Source of the DNA: SAR92 clade bacterium H231
GTDB lineage: Bacteria > Pseudomonadota > Gammaproteobacteria > Pseudomonadales > Porticoccaceae
Assembly (NCBI GenBank): GCA_025153775.1
Contig: JAOALC010000001.1
Location: forward strand, 806,001 to 870,000
Reading direction: 5' to 3'
Length of the DNA stretch: 64,000 nt
The position numbers and the translations under genes are program-made. Under the pieces are notes generated by a model, which saw nothing but the letters and a program-made list of their open reading frames with translations, was not told the DNA's origin and did not search any database. Every line of letters starts with the position of its first letter. The stretch's first letter is position 1. Of the stretch, positions 17,373 to 29,378 are shown one piece after another.

Positions 17373-18731
17373 TTATCTTGCTTTATCTCTCATGGTCACA
17401 AACTCCTCCGCCGCCGACGGATGAATACCCACAGTGGCATCAAAATGGGCCTTGGTTGCCCCTGCCTTGAGAGCAATACCCATGCCCTGAATAATCTCCG
17501 CCGCATGCTCACCCACCATATGACAGCCCACCACCTTGTCGGAGATGCTATCCACCACCAGTTTCATGGTAATGCGGTCAGCACCGCCGCCCAATGTCTG
17601 TAACATAGGCTTAAAATCCGAGACATACACATCAATCTCTCCATACTCCGCCCTAGCCTGCTCTTCGCTAAGACCCACAGTGCCCAGCTCTGGCTGACAA
17701 AATACGGCTGTGGGAATATCGCTGTAATCAATCTGTGCAAGTCCCTGACCATAGAGGTGATCCACTAGCACCATGGCTTCCTGAATCGCCACTGGAGTTA
17801 GCTGAACCCGGTCAATTACATCGCCCAGCGCGTAAATACTGGGCTCTGCAGTGGCAAAGTTATCATCTACCTGAATGGCGCCGTTGGCGCGCACCACCGC
17901 ATTGGTAGACTCCAGGCCTAGACCCTGGGTATTAGCTTGGCGGCCCGTGGCATAGAGCACCAAGCCTGCATCCAGGCTGGATTGGGTATTGAGCGCCACA
18001 GAGAGGTTATTGCCAGACTTAGTGATTTGATCAATTTCAGTATTAAGGTGAATTTTTATGCCTTTAGCCGCCATACCTGAGGCTACTTTCTCACTCATCT
18101 CCCGATCAAAGGATTTCAGCAGTACAGGTCCGCGGTAGACTAGATGGGTCTCTACCCCCAAGCCATTTAAAATTCCCGCAAACTCGACGGCTATATAGCC
18201 GCCACCCACCACAACTGCAGCTTTGGGCAGATCATCCAGAAAAAACATCTCATTAGAGCTGATCGCATGCTCGCTGCCGGGGAATTCAGGGATATAGGGC
18301 CAGCCGCCAGTTGCCACCAGAATAGTGCGAGCCCTGTAGTTGTGGCCATTCACCGACACCAGATGGGGGCCAGCGATGGTAGCGCGGCCATCAAATAGCT
18401 CAGCTCCGCTATTATCGATAAGACTGTTATAAATGCCATTGAGGCGTTCAATCTCAGCGGTTTTATTATCCCTGAGGGTCGCCCAGTCTAGGGTAGGCTG
18501 CTGGGTCACAGACCAGCCAAAGCCGGCACTGGCATGAAACAGCTCCGGAAACTGGGAGGCGTAGACAAATAGTTTCTTGGGCACACAGCCCACATTAACG
18601 CAGGTTCCGCCCAGATAGCGCTCTTCAGCCACAGCCACCTTCTTGCCTTTAGACGCCGCCATGCGCGCAGCGCGAACGCCGCCTGAGCCAGCACCAATTA
18701 CAAATAGGTCATAGTCAAACTGATCAGTCAT
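17373..18731 (-). CDS. gor: Glutathione-disulfide reductase
   Basis: Cytosolic NADPH-dependent flavoprotein that reduces oxidised glutathione. The redox-active disulfide is Cys44/Cys49 (GGTCVNVGCVPKK), FAD binding is at 10-20 (FVIGAGSGGVRAAR), the second nucleotide fold is VVVGGGYIAVEFAGILNG, and the C-terminal His437/Glu442 pair (GIHPSAAEEF) is present. In the NADPH pocket Arg (VYRG) is kept, and the second Arg of E. coli is replaced by Lys (LLKSFD), which should still favour NADPH. It starts eight bases after the stop of cysG and is probably the last gene of the ftsK-lolA-rarA-crcB-serS-cysG-gor run. Confidence 0.95.
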   Translation of the reverse strand: MTDQFDYDLFVIGAGSGGVRAARMAASKGKKVAVAEERYLGGTCVNVGCVPKKLFVYASQFPELFHASAGFGWSVTQQPTLDWATLRDNKTAEIERLNGIYNSLIDNSGAELFDGRATIAGPHLVSVNGHNYRARTILVATGGWPYIPEFPGSEHAISSNEMFFLDDLPKAAVVVGGGYIAVEFAGILNGLGVETHLVYRGPVLLKSFDREMSEKVASGMAAKGIKIHLNTEIDQITKSGNNLSVALNTQSSLDAGLVLYATGRQANTQGLGLESTNAVVRANGAIQVDDNFATAEPSIYALGDVIDRVQLTPVAIQEAMVLVDHLYGQGLAQIDYSDIPTAVFCQPELGTVGLSEEQARAEYGEIDVYVSDFKPMLQTLGGGADRITMKLVVDSISDKVVGCHMVGEHAAEIIQGMGIALKAGATKAHFDATVGIHPSAAEEFVTMRDKAR

Positions 18732-18739
18732 GTCACACC

Positions 18740-20190
18740 TTACACATCGTTATTCTTATTGATTGTGCCGTCGAGTTTATTGTTAGGCTTGTTAAACCAA
18801 GCCAGCTTTGTGTGCAGGCTCACCACAGTACCCACAATAATGAGTGTTGGTGCCCTGGCACCAGCGTCGCGGACAATTCCGGGCAGTGTATCCAAATCTC
18901 CAACAAACACCTGCTGCCGATCCGACGTACCCTTCTCGATCAACGCCGTCGGCGTGGCCGAGTCTAAACCATGTTCTTTAAGTTGCTGGCAGATGGTCTC
19001 CATACCGTTCAACCCCATATAAAACACCAGAGTTTGGTTGGGCTGCACGAGCTCCGGCCAATTTAAATCCATCTTACCTGAGTGCAAATGACCCGCAATA
19101 AAGCGCACCGACTGCGCGTGGTCCCGGTGGGTTAGAGGAATACCTGCGTAACTGGCACAGCCAGAAGCCGCTGTAATACCAGGTACCACCTGAAAAGGAA
19201 TGCCATGCTCTGCCAGGGTCTCAATCTCCTCGCCACCTCGGCCAAAGATAAATGGATCGCCACCTTTTAGCCGTACCACGCGATTACCCTCAAGGGCATA
19301 GTCCACCAGTTTTTGATTAATATTGTCCTGGGTTACTGGATGATCCCCTGCGGTTTTGCCCACATAGATACGCGTGGCATCCCGCCGCACCAGATTCAGT
19401 ACCTCTTTGGACACCAGGCGATCATAGAGCACAATATCTGCTTGCTGCATCAATCGCAGGGCTTTAAAAGTCAGTAAGTCAGGGTCACCTGGGCCGCCGC
19501 CCACTAGATACACTTCGCCGGTCTTAAACTCATCTGTGCTCTCAAGTTTATCTGCCAGTAGTCGCTCCGCTTCTTCAAGATTATTGGCATAGGCCTGCTC
19601 AGCAATGGGGCCGTAAAACACCTCCTCCCAAAAAGCCTTGCGGTCCGCGCCATTAGAAAACTTATCTTTAACCCGCTCGCGAAAGCTGCCAGCCAGAGCA
19701 CCCAGCTTGGCCATACCCGCAGGCAGTAGACTTTCAAAGCGGGTGCGCAGCAGGCGCACCAACACCGGCGCATCACCACCACTGGAGATCGCCACCTGGA
19801 TGGGCGAGCGATCCACAATTGACGGGAATATCACCGTCGAGAACCCTGGATCATCCACCACATTGGAGAGCATATTAGCTGCCTGGGCATGCTCGGAGAC
19901 TAGACGGTTTAGGTCGCGATCATTGGTAGCTGCAATGACCATCACAGTATCTGGGTACTGCAAAAGATGCTGGTGTTCATAGCCGGCAGTGATCAGTTCG
20001 AGGCCATTGCAGCCGGACGCCTTGTCTTTAGCGGCCATCTCAAGTAGATCTGGGCAGAAGTCTTTGGCAATAATGGTGATAAGTGCGCTGGCTTCTTGAA
20101 CCAAACGCACTTTGCGAAGAGCGATTTCACCGCCACCGACCACAACAATGCGGCGCCCTTTGAGGTTGTGAAATAGGGGTAGGTAATCCA

Positions 20191-20191
<1 letters not shown>
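18740..20191 (-). CDS. cysG: Siroheme synthase (multifunctional CysG)
   Basis: Converts uroporphyrinogen III to siroheme for sulfite and nitrite reductases. Residues 1 to about 215 form the NAD-dependent precorrin-2 dehydrogenase/ferrochelatase part (VVVGGGEIALRKVRLV; IQVAISSGGDAPVLVRLLR), and about 218-465 form the SAM-dependent uroporphyrinogen methyltransferase (VYLVGGGPGDPDLLTFKALR; RLKGGDPFIFGRGGEE; VPGITAASGCASYAGIPLTHRD). Its length of 483 slightly exceeds E. coli CysG (457) because of a C-terminal tail rich in Asn and Lys. It overlaps the serS stop by one base (TAATG) and is followed by gor. Confidence 0.96.
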
Positions 20192-21865
<1,674 letters not shown>

Positions 21866-21868
21866 GGG

Positions 21869-23194
21869 TTAATCCCTATTCTGTTGAGCATCTAGCGATC
21901 TCAGGTGCGCAAGTTTCTCGCCAATCTGTTTTTCCAGACCATTATCCGTAGGAAAGTAATATTGCTTGCCGGCAAGTTCTTCCGGCAAATAGGTTTCCCC
22001 CGCCGCATAGGTGCCCTCTTCGCTGTGGGCATATCTGTAGTCTTTGCCGTAGTCCAGCTCTTTCATCAATTGGGTGGGCGCATTGCGCAGATGCATGGGC
22101 ACCTCGTAACTGGGCAGAGACTGCACATCTGCCATGGTGGCCTTAAAGGCGCTGTAGACCGCATTGCTCTTGGCTGCGACAGCGCAGAAGCTCACTGCCT
22201 GTGCCAGAGCCAACTCCCCCTCAGGACTGCCCAAACGCTCCTGAACATTCCAGGCGTTTAACGCCAGCTCCAGAGCCCTGGGATCAGCATTGCCAATATC
22301 CTCTGAGGCTATGCGCGCCACTCGCCGGGCAATATACAGAGGGTCACAGCCTCCATCAAGCATACGGCACAGCCAGTAAAGTGCCGCATCCGGCGACGAG
22401 CCGCGCACCGACTTATGCAGGGCGGAAATTTGATCATAAAAATACTCTCCGCCCTTGTCGAAGCGCCTAGTATCCCCCACTAATACCTGCTCCAGCACCG
22501 CTGCATCGATCACCGCCTGATCACCCTGCTCGCTGGCCAGGTCATTAGCAATCTCAAGTAGATTCAACGCTCGCCGCGCATCACCATCGGCCGCATTGGC
22601 CAATAGATCCAGAGCCGTCTCATCCAGCTGCAACCTTCGCTCACCCAGCCCAGACTCGCCATCCGCCAGTGCTTGCTGGATTACGACTTTAATTTGATCC
22701 GCATCCAGACTCTTCAGCACATAGACCCGGCAGCGAGACAGCAGTGCATTATTTAATTCAAAGGACGGGTTCTCAGTGGTGGCGCCGATAAACACCAGAG
22801 TGCCATCCTCCACATAGGGCAAAAACGCGTCCTGCTGAGACTTATTAAAACGGTGCACCTCATCCACAAACAAAATTGTTTTGCGGCCCCGCAGATCGCG
22901 CTGCTCCTCTGCCTTGGCAATGGACGCCCGAATCTCCTTCACCCCAGACAACACCGCTGAGATACTCTCAAAGTGGGCATCTGCAGATGCCGCAATAATT
23001 TTTGCCAATGTAGTTTTGCCCACTCCGGGCGGGCCCCAAAAAATCATCGAGTGCAAAGTCTCGCTCTCAATGGCCTCCCGCAATGGCTTGCCCGGGCCAA
23101 TCAGATGCTGCTGGCCATAAAAACCCTCCAGTGTGCCCGGCCGCATTCGGGCTGCCAGTGGCTGATAGACCTGCTGGGTAAAGAGATCAGTCAT
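21869..23194 (-). CDS. rarA: Replication-associated recombination protein A
   Basis: AAA+ ATPase of the RarA/MgsA/WRNIP1 family, acting at stalled replication forks with SSB. Walker A is at 54-61 (GPPGVGKT), Walker B is FVDEVHRF, sensor 1 is ATTENPSFELN, and the C-terminal tetramerisation/MgsA region follows from about residue 260 (DALYWLCRMLDGGCDPLYIARR, shown shortened). Length 441 is standard. The start overlaps the end of lolA by eight bases. Confidence 0.97.
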   Translation of the reverse strand: MTDLFTQQVYQPLAARMRPGTLEGFYGQQHLIGPGKPLREAIESETLHSMIFWGPPGVGKTTLAKIIAASADAHFESISAVLSGVKEIRASIAKAEEQRDLRGRKTILFVDEVHRFNKSQQDAFLPYVEDGTLVFIGATTENPSFELNNALLSRCRVYVLKSLDADQIKVVIQQALADGESGLGERRLQLDETALDLLANAADGDARRALNLLEIANDLASEQGDQAVIDAAVLEQVLVGDTRRFDKGGEYFYDQISALHKSVRGSSPDAALYWLCRMLDGGCDPLYIARRVARIASEDIGNADPRALELALNAWNVQERLGSPEGELALAQAVSFCAVAAKSNAVYSAFKATMADVQSLPSYEVPMHLRNAPTQLMKELDYGKDYRYAHSEEGTYAAGETYLPEELAGKQYYFPTDNGLEKQIGEKLAHLRSLDAQQNRD

Positions 23195-23828
23195 TGCGAA
23201 TCACATCAACGCCAGCGGGAATCTCAAACACAAACAGATCAGCCGCTAACTCAGGATTAAGCTCAAGGGCGGTAAAACGAATGACTGTAACCTGGTCTAG
23301 ACCGTCGGTCAGTGCAATGGATTCAGGGGCGCCATTGGCAAACACAATTTGCATCGAGCTAAATAGACTGCCCCCCTGCTCCGGTGTCAATTCAAACACC
23401 ATATCTGACGTCTGGACAATAGAGTAAGCTGTATCCAATCGATCCAGATCTCCAGAAAACAGGACCGCCGGCGTCGATTCAATATTGGCATCAAAGGCTT
23501 GCACAACTACCTGCTCAAGGTCTGGGTCATAAAGCCATAATGTCACCCCATCAGAGATCACTTGCTGGGGCAAAGGTTCAGCAACAATCCAGCGCAGATT
23601 ATTGGGCTGTGCCACTTGAAAAAGCCCGCTGGAGTTCTGAATCGACAAGCCATTGGCGTCAATAATCTGCTGCTCAAACTGGGCTGAGAGGCTGGTGATG
23701 GGCTGCAGCAGATCGCGCAGCTGCTGGATATCTTTGGATTTGCCGCCGGCCTGGGCATTACAAATGCCAATTGAAAACATAATGCTGACTGCAAATTTAA
23801 AGAGGTGCATATTTCTTTTGACTCCCAT
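23187..23828 (-). CDS. lolA: Outer-membrane lipoprotein carrier protein LolA
   Basis: Periplasmic chaperone that takes lipoproteins from LolCDE to LolB. After a signal peptide ending near CNAQA, the mature protein shows the LolA pattern: LLQPITSLSAQFEQQIIDANG, the sheet-forming SSGLFQVAQPNNLRWIVAEP segment, LWLYDPDLEQVVVQ and a C-terminal EIPAGVDVIRN. The open frame extends back to 23906, but that would overlap the end of ftsK. ATG codons at 23828 and 23810 both give a good signal peptide; I chose 23828 because AGGAG lies upstream, at a rather long distance, and 23810 remains possible. Product about 213 residues. Confidence 0.94.
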   Translation of the reverse strand: MGVKRNMHLFKFAVSIMFSIGICNAQAGGKSKDIQQLRDLLQPITSLSAQFEQQIIDANGLSIQNSSGLFQVAQPNNLRWIVAEPLPQQVISDGVTLWLYDPDLEQVVVQAFDANIESTPAVLFSGDLDRLDTAYSIVQTSDMVFELTPEQGGSLFSSMQIVFANGAPESIALTDGLDQVTVIRFTALELNPELAADLFVFEIPAGVDVIRND

Positions 23829-23871
23829 TAAGAGCGCTAAATCTCCTGGGGAGTTTAGGCTAAAACTGTAG

Positions 23872-26238
23872 CTACGACTTGGGCGACAGTATCTCTCTGC
23901 TGCCATTGCTGCCCATAGGACTAACCACTCCCGCAGCTTCCATCTGCTCGATTAAGCGCGCGGCTCGGTTGTACCCCACCCTGAGCTTGCGCTGTACCGA
24001 TGAGATGGAGGCCTTGCGGCTCTCCAGTACAAAGGCGACGGCTTCGTCATATAGCGGATCGGATTCCGGGTCATCTTCGCCCTCTTCGCCGCCACTAAAG
24101 CCTGGTACTGGAATGGATGACAGAGAGGTTTCATCGGTGATTTCGGCCAGATAGTTTGGTGCGCCCCGCCGCTTCCAGTCAGCTACAACCTTGTGCACTT
24201 CGTGGTCATCCACAAAACAGCCGTGAATACGCTCTGGCACACTGGTGCCTGGTGGCAGATAGAGCATATCGCCGTGGCCCAGCAGCTGCTCTGCTCCACC
24301 CTGGTCGAGAATGGTTCTGGAATCGATCTTGGAAGACACCTGGAAGGCAATTCTTGAGGGCACATTGGCTTTGATTAGGCCAGTAATCACGTCCACTGAG
24401 GGGCGCTGGGTAGCCAGGATCAGATGGATGCCAGCGGCGCGCGCTTTCTGGGCGATGCGGGCTATAAGCTGTTCGACTTTTTTGCCGACGATCATCATCA
24501 TATCGGCAAATTCATCAATCACTACTACTATATAGGGCAAGGTCTCCAGCAATGGTGCCTCTGGCGGCTCCTGGCTGTCGTCCCAGCCCATTTCATCGGG
24601 ATTAAAGGTCCACAGCGGATCGCTAATGGGGTTACCTGCCTTGATGGCATCTTCAACTTTGCGATTGTACCCGGCCAAGTTTCTGACACCCATGGCGGCC
24701 ATCAGTTTGTAGCGTCGCTCCATCTCGCCCACACACCAGCGCAGGCTGCCAGCGGCATCTTTCATGTCGGTGATCACCGGGGTCAATAGATGGGGAATAT
24801 CATCGTAAACCGAGAGTTCGAGCATTTTCGGGTCGATTAGAATCAGTTTTACTTCGTCGGGCGAGGCTTTGAACAACAGGCTCAGCAACATGGCATTGAT
24901 ACCCACTGACTTGCCGGAGCCGGTGGTACCTGCCACTAGTAAGTGGGGCATGCGCGCCAGGTCGGCGACTGTGGGCACGCCCGCAATATCATGGCCCAGC
25001 GCTAATGTAAGTGGTGAGTTTGATCGATCATAGGCTTCGGACGAGAGCACTTCGCTGAGACGCACCATCTCGCGTTTTTCATTGGGGATTTCAATCCCCA
25101 CCACTGATTTGCCGGGGATCACTTCGACCACACGCACGCTAATCACCGCCATAGAGCGGGCCAGGTCTTTGGCCAGACCACTGATGCGGCTAACTTTGAC
25201 CCCAGCTGCGGGCTGAATCTCAAAACGGGTGACCACTGGGCCCGGCAGCACTTCGACCACCTCTGCCTTAATACCAAAGTCCTGTAGCTTGAGCTCCAAC
25301 AATCTGGATAGGTGCTCAAGAGACTCTTCCGAATAGCCGGTATCGTTAGACTTGTCTGTGGGATCAAGCAGATTAAGGGGCGGTAGCGAGCCGACAATCT
25401 CGGTGTCGCCAAACAGAGTTTGCTGTTTTTCCCGCTCTATTCTGGGGCTGACTGCAGGTTTAGCCTTAGGGGTTTGAATGGTCGGCGGCTTGCGCTGTTT
25501 GGTGCTCTTGACTGCAGCTTCTACCTTGATCATGCGCTCTGACTGAGCTTCTTTAGCGACGCGCTGCTCTTGTTGGCGCCGTTTGCGCTCTGCCAGTGCA
25601 TTGGCTGTGGCCGCTAGCCTACTTAGGGCAAAGGCACCCAGGCGATCTATGGTACGGATCCAGGATATATCTGCAAAGACAGTGAGACCAAACAGGAACA
25701 GAGCCAACAGTAATAATGTGCTGCCTGTGTAGCTAAATGCGGCAATCACCGCCTCACCGATCTTGCTGCCCAGAATACCCCCACTGCCAAAGGGGTAGTA
25801 AGCCAGGTTCTCTAAATACTGGATATTGGCCAATGAGGTGGCACTGATCATTACCAGGCAGAAACCAATAACCCGCAGAATAAAACTGACCGAATCGAAG
25901 TCTTCTCGCTCGTGGAGAAAATGGGTACGTAGAATCTGCGAGGCGCGAATAGCCAGTAACAGTGGAAACAGATAGGCCATGCCGCCAAACAATGAGAAAA
26001 ACACATCTGAGAGCCAGGCGCCTGCAGGCCCAATCAGATTGGCGACATCCCCGCGGGAGCCTGTATGTGACCAGCCCGGATCTTCTGATGAGTAGGTAAG
26101 CAGAGCCAGAAGCAAGACAAGGCACAGCGCTATCCAGCCAATCAGAGCGCCTTCTGCCAGTAGCTTTTTGCTGCGGGATTCAGAATCGCTGTCGCTGGTG
26201 GCTGCTCCTCGCATTGGTTTGTTTTGGTCAGTGCTCAA
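23872..26238 (-). CDS. ftsK: DNA translocase FtsK
   Basis: Septal DNA pump that clears chromosome termini and activates XerCD at dif. The N-terminal part has four transmembrane helices (about 30-50, 75-97, 118-135 and 165-190), then a short charged linker (205-300). The motor domain contains Walker A at 437-444 (GTTGSGKS), Walker B ([13 protein letters not shown]) and [14 protein letters not shown]. The C-terminal gamma winged helix (about 722-785; [20 protein letters not shown]) reads KOPS DNA sequences. The total of 788 residues reflects the short linker seen in pseudomonads, against 1329 in E. coli. It is the first gene of the minus-strand run and is divergent from trxB. Confidence 0.97.
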   Translation of the reverse strand: MSTDQNKPMRGAATSDSDSESRSKKLLAEGALIGWIALCLVLLLALLTYSSEDPGWSHTGSRGDVANLIGPAGAWLSDVFFSLFGGMAYLFPLLLAIRASQILRTHFLHEREDFDSVSFILRVIGFCLVMISATSLANIQYLENLAYYPFGSGGILGSKIGEAVIAAFSYTGSTLLLLALFLFGLTVFADISWIRTIDRLGAFALSRLAATANALAERKRRQQEQRVAKEAQSERMIKVEAAVKSTKQRKPPTIQTPKAKPAVSPRIEREKQQTLFGDTEIVGSLPPLNLLDPTDKSNDTGYSEESLEHLSRLLELKLQDFGIKAEVVEVLPGPVVTRFEIQPAAGVKVSRISGLAKDLARSMAVISVRVVEVIPGKSVVGIEIPNEKREMVRLSEVLSSEAYDRSNSPLTLALGHDIAGVPTVADLARMPHLLVAGTTGSGKSVGINAMLLSLLFKASPDEVKLILIDPKMLELSVYDDIPHLLTPVITDMKDAAGSLRWCVGEMERRYKLMAAMGVRNLAGYNRKVEDAIKAGNPISDPLWTFNPDEMGWDDSQEPPEAPLLETLPYIVVVIDEFADMMMIVGKKVEQLIARIAQKARAAGIHLILATQRPSVDVITGLIKANVPSRIAFQVSSKIDSRTILDQGGAEQLLGHGDMLYLPPGTSVPERIHGCFVDDHEVHKVVADWKRRGAPNYLAEITDETSLSSIPVPGFSGGEEGEDDPESDPLYDEAVAFVLESRKASISSVQRKLRVGYNRAARLIEQMEAAGVVSPMGSNGSREILSPKS

Positions 26239-26347
26239 CGGCCAGTGTCCCTGTACTTATTTTGCGTGCTCAATTGTAGCTGATTCCAGCATAAACGCCA
26301 TGCTGAAGCACGATAATAAGCAACTATGCCCTAAATATAAAAAACCA

Positions 26348-26376
26348 ATTGGTGATGCTGGCGGGATTCTTTATAG
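26348..26376 (+). promoter_or_regulatory. Candidate trxB promoter
   Basis: TTGGTG (26348-26353) and TATAGT (26371-26376) are separated by exactly 17 bases. They lie 66 bases before the trxB start, in the 200-base divergent gap between ftsK and trxB. The -10 box is good and the -35 box moderate. Confidence 0.42.
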
Positions 26377-26390
26377 TAGCGCCCAGTTAG

Positions 26391-27385
<995 letters not shown>

Positions 27386-27386
<1 letters not shown>

Positions 27387-28114
27387 TGAATCTGACGCTT
27401 TTAGATTCCGAGCAGCCCCAGTTTCCCCATCCACGCCACGCAGTTAAGGAGCCCGATGGGCTCCTTGCAGTCGGCGGTAACCTGTCCCCATCTACGCTTA
27501 TCAATGCCTATCGCCAGGGTATCTTTCCCTGGTATCAGGACGACGACCCTATTCTTTGGTGGAGCCCCAGTGAGCGCTGCCTGATCCCGATGGCGGGCCT
27601 GCACCTCTCCAAAAGTTTGGTTCGGACCCTGCGTCGCCAAGAATATACTATCACCAGCGATAAAGATTTTGCCGGAGTTGTGCAAGCCTGCGCGGCCCCC
27701 AGAGATAATGATGGAGGTACCTGGATTACCGCAGAGATGGTCGAGGCCTATTGCCAGCTGCACAGTATGGGCCAGGCTCATTCTGTGGAGGTCTGGGACC
27801 AGGGTCAGCTGGTGGGTGGGATTTACGGTGTGGCCGTGGGAGAAGTATTCTGCGGTGAGTCCATGTTTAGCCGAGTCACCAATGGATCCAAGATTGCTAT
27901 GGCTTATCTCTGTCAGGGTCTGTGCCAGAGGGGCTTTAAGCTGCTCGATTGCCAATTGGAAAACCCCCACCTTATAAGTATGGGGGCCTCTCTGGTACCC
28001 AGAGACCAGTTTTTAGCAACCTTGGAGTTGTGCCGTGACAAGCAGCCGGGCTGGCCTGCTCAGAATGATTGGGGCAATGATTGGAGCTGTGCTTTAGGTG
28101 CACAAGAAGATTGA
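27386..28114 (+). CDS. aat: Leucyl/phenylalanyl-tRNA-protein transferase
   Basis: Adds Leu or Phe from tRNA to proteins with N-terminal Lys or Arg, making type-2 N-degrons. The family core is seen in GLLAVGGNLSPSTLINAYRQGIFPW-type sequence (shortened here to its ends, GLLAVGG and GIFPW), WWSPSERCLI, ESMFSRVTNGSKIA and LLDCQLENPHLISMGA. Length 242 is typical. Its start overlaps the trxB stop by one base, so translation is coupled. With bpt, clpS and clpA close by, the whole leucylation and recognition route lies in one 6-kb stretch. Confidence 0.97.
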
Positions 28115-28174
28115 GTAACCCGTCTCGATCAACTAGGCTTAAAATTCTGCAGTAACTTTGTTTTATGTGAATCT

Positions 28175-28897
28175 ATGACTAGAGATATTTCACCGGATAT
28201 TAGCAAAATCCGGCTGCTGCTAACAGAGCCCCACGCCTGTAGCTATCTGGCCAACCATCAGGCCACTACAGCATTTGTGGATCCGGAAACTGAGATAGAT
28301 GCCGAGCTATATGGGCGCATGAGCGCACTGGGCTTTCGCCGCAGCGGTCTGTATCTCTACTCTCCTCTGTGCAGTGCCTGCAACAGCTGCGTACCAGCGC
28401 GGATACCAGTGAATCAATTTCGCCCTTCGCGCTCACAAAAACGCTGCCTGAAGCGCAATGGCGATATGACAGTCACACAGGTTAAGGCTCTAAACTATGA
28501 CCAGCATTACCCAGTTTATGAGCGCTATATTTCTAGCCGTCATGATCAGGGCGATATGTTTCCACCCTCTAGGGACCAGTTTGAGCAGTTTTTGGGCAAT
28601 GCCTGGGATTGCACCAGGTTTCTGGAATTTCGCATTGAGGGACAACTGATTGGCTGTGCTGTGGTCGACCAGCTGCCAGATGCTTTGTCGGCTATCTACA
28701 CCTACTTTGACCCAGACTATGCTGAGCGCAGCCCAGGTACCTTTGCAGTTCTGCTGCAGATTCAACTTGCCCAGGAGATGGGGTTGGACCATGTCTATCT
28801 GGGGTACTGGATAGCTGACTGTCAAAAGATGAGTTACAAGACCAATTACCAGCCGTTGGAAGTACTTGAACAAAATACCTGGCGAGTTTTGGGTTGA
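28175..28897 (+). CDS. bpt: Aspartate/glutamate leucyltransferase
   Basis: Bacterial R-transferase homologue (ATE1-like fold) that transfers Leu to proteins with N-terminal Asp or Glu, again creating ClpS substrates. Features: HACSYLANHQATTAFVDP, the cysteine cluster in SPLCSACNSCVPARIPV, FRPSRSQKRCLKRN, and the GNAT-like C-terminal half with VYLGYWIADCQKMSYKTNY. The 240-residue length agrees with Bpt. The N-terminal Cys pair context (CSYL, then CSACNSC) is the usual substrate-recognition region. It is 60 bases after aat and 116 bases before infA. Confidence 0.96.
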   Translation: MTRDISPDISKIRLLLTEPHACSYLANHQATTAFVDPETEIDAELYGRMSALGFRRSGLYLYSPLCSACNSCVPARIPVNQFRPSRSQKRCLKRNGDMTVTQVKALNYDQHYPVYERYISSRHDQGDMFPPSRDQFEQFLGNAWDCTRFLEFRIEGQLIGCAVVDQLPDALSAIYTYFDPDYAERSPGTFAVLLQIQLAQEMGLDHVYLGYWIADCQKMSYKTNYQPLEVLEQNTWRVLG

Positions 28898-29013
28898 ACT
28901 AGTAGGTGCCTAAAAAGCCCATTTGCTAAACCGCTAAATACCTTGCAATTGACTTTGCTATAACCGCCGTTTTAGGGCAAACTGCGCCCCTTTTACAGGC
29001 ATGAAAGATTTCT

Positions 29014-29232
29014 ATGGCGAAGGAAGATCACATTGAGTTCGACGGCGAGGTAATAGATACCCTGCCAAACACTACGTTTCGAGTAAAGCTTGAAAATGAC
29101 CATGTTATTATTGCTCATATCTCAGGAAAAATGCGCAAGCACTATATCCGTATTCTAACTGGCGATAAGGTCAAGGTTGAGATGACTCCCTACGACCTTA
29201 CCAAGGGCCGCATTACCTTCCGCGAGCGCTAA
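29014..29232 (+). CDS. infA: Translation initiation factor IF-1
   Basis: A 72-residue S1-like OB-fold protein that binds the ribosomal A site during initiation. The sequence is near-canonical: [53 protein letters not shown] end (here [16 protein letters not shown]). It starts at an ATG following TTTCT and is preceded by an extended -10-like TGCTATAAC at 28956-28964, a possible own promoter. A bidirectional terminator separates it from the convergent clpA. Confidence 0.98.
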   Translation: MAKEDHIEFDGEVIDTLPNTTFRVKLENDHVIIAHISGKMRKHYIRILTGDKVKVEMTPYDLTKGRITFRER

Positions 29233-29307
29233 TTCCCCTCTTTAGTCCAGCCTATTTCTTCGGCCGTTACGGTCTGATAGCCAGTAGGCTACAAAACAAA
29301 GCCCTAT

Positions 29308-29347
29308 AAAAAAAGCGAGATACTCCCTGGAAATATCTCGCTCTTTT
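29308..29347. terminator. Bidirectional terminator between infA and clpA
   Basis: A perfect 9-bp stem, AGCGAGATA (29314-29322) with TATCTCGCT (29334-29342), is flanked by seven A on the left and by TCTTTT on the right. It gives a strong T run for clpA on the minus strand and a weaker one for infA on the plus strand. Confidence 0.9.
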
Positions 29348-29378
29348 CGGCCTATCTATTTAGCTAAATCAGCCACCA

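Noticed and set aside
21866-21868. A fluoride riboswitch before crcB.
   Set aside because: Only three bases separate rarA and crcB, so there is no leader to hold one.
29014-29232. Unusual leader or duplicated gene for infA.
   Set aside because: The gene is intact and near-canonical; the upstream gap shows only a possible extended -10 box.
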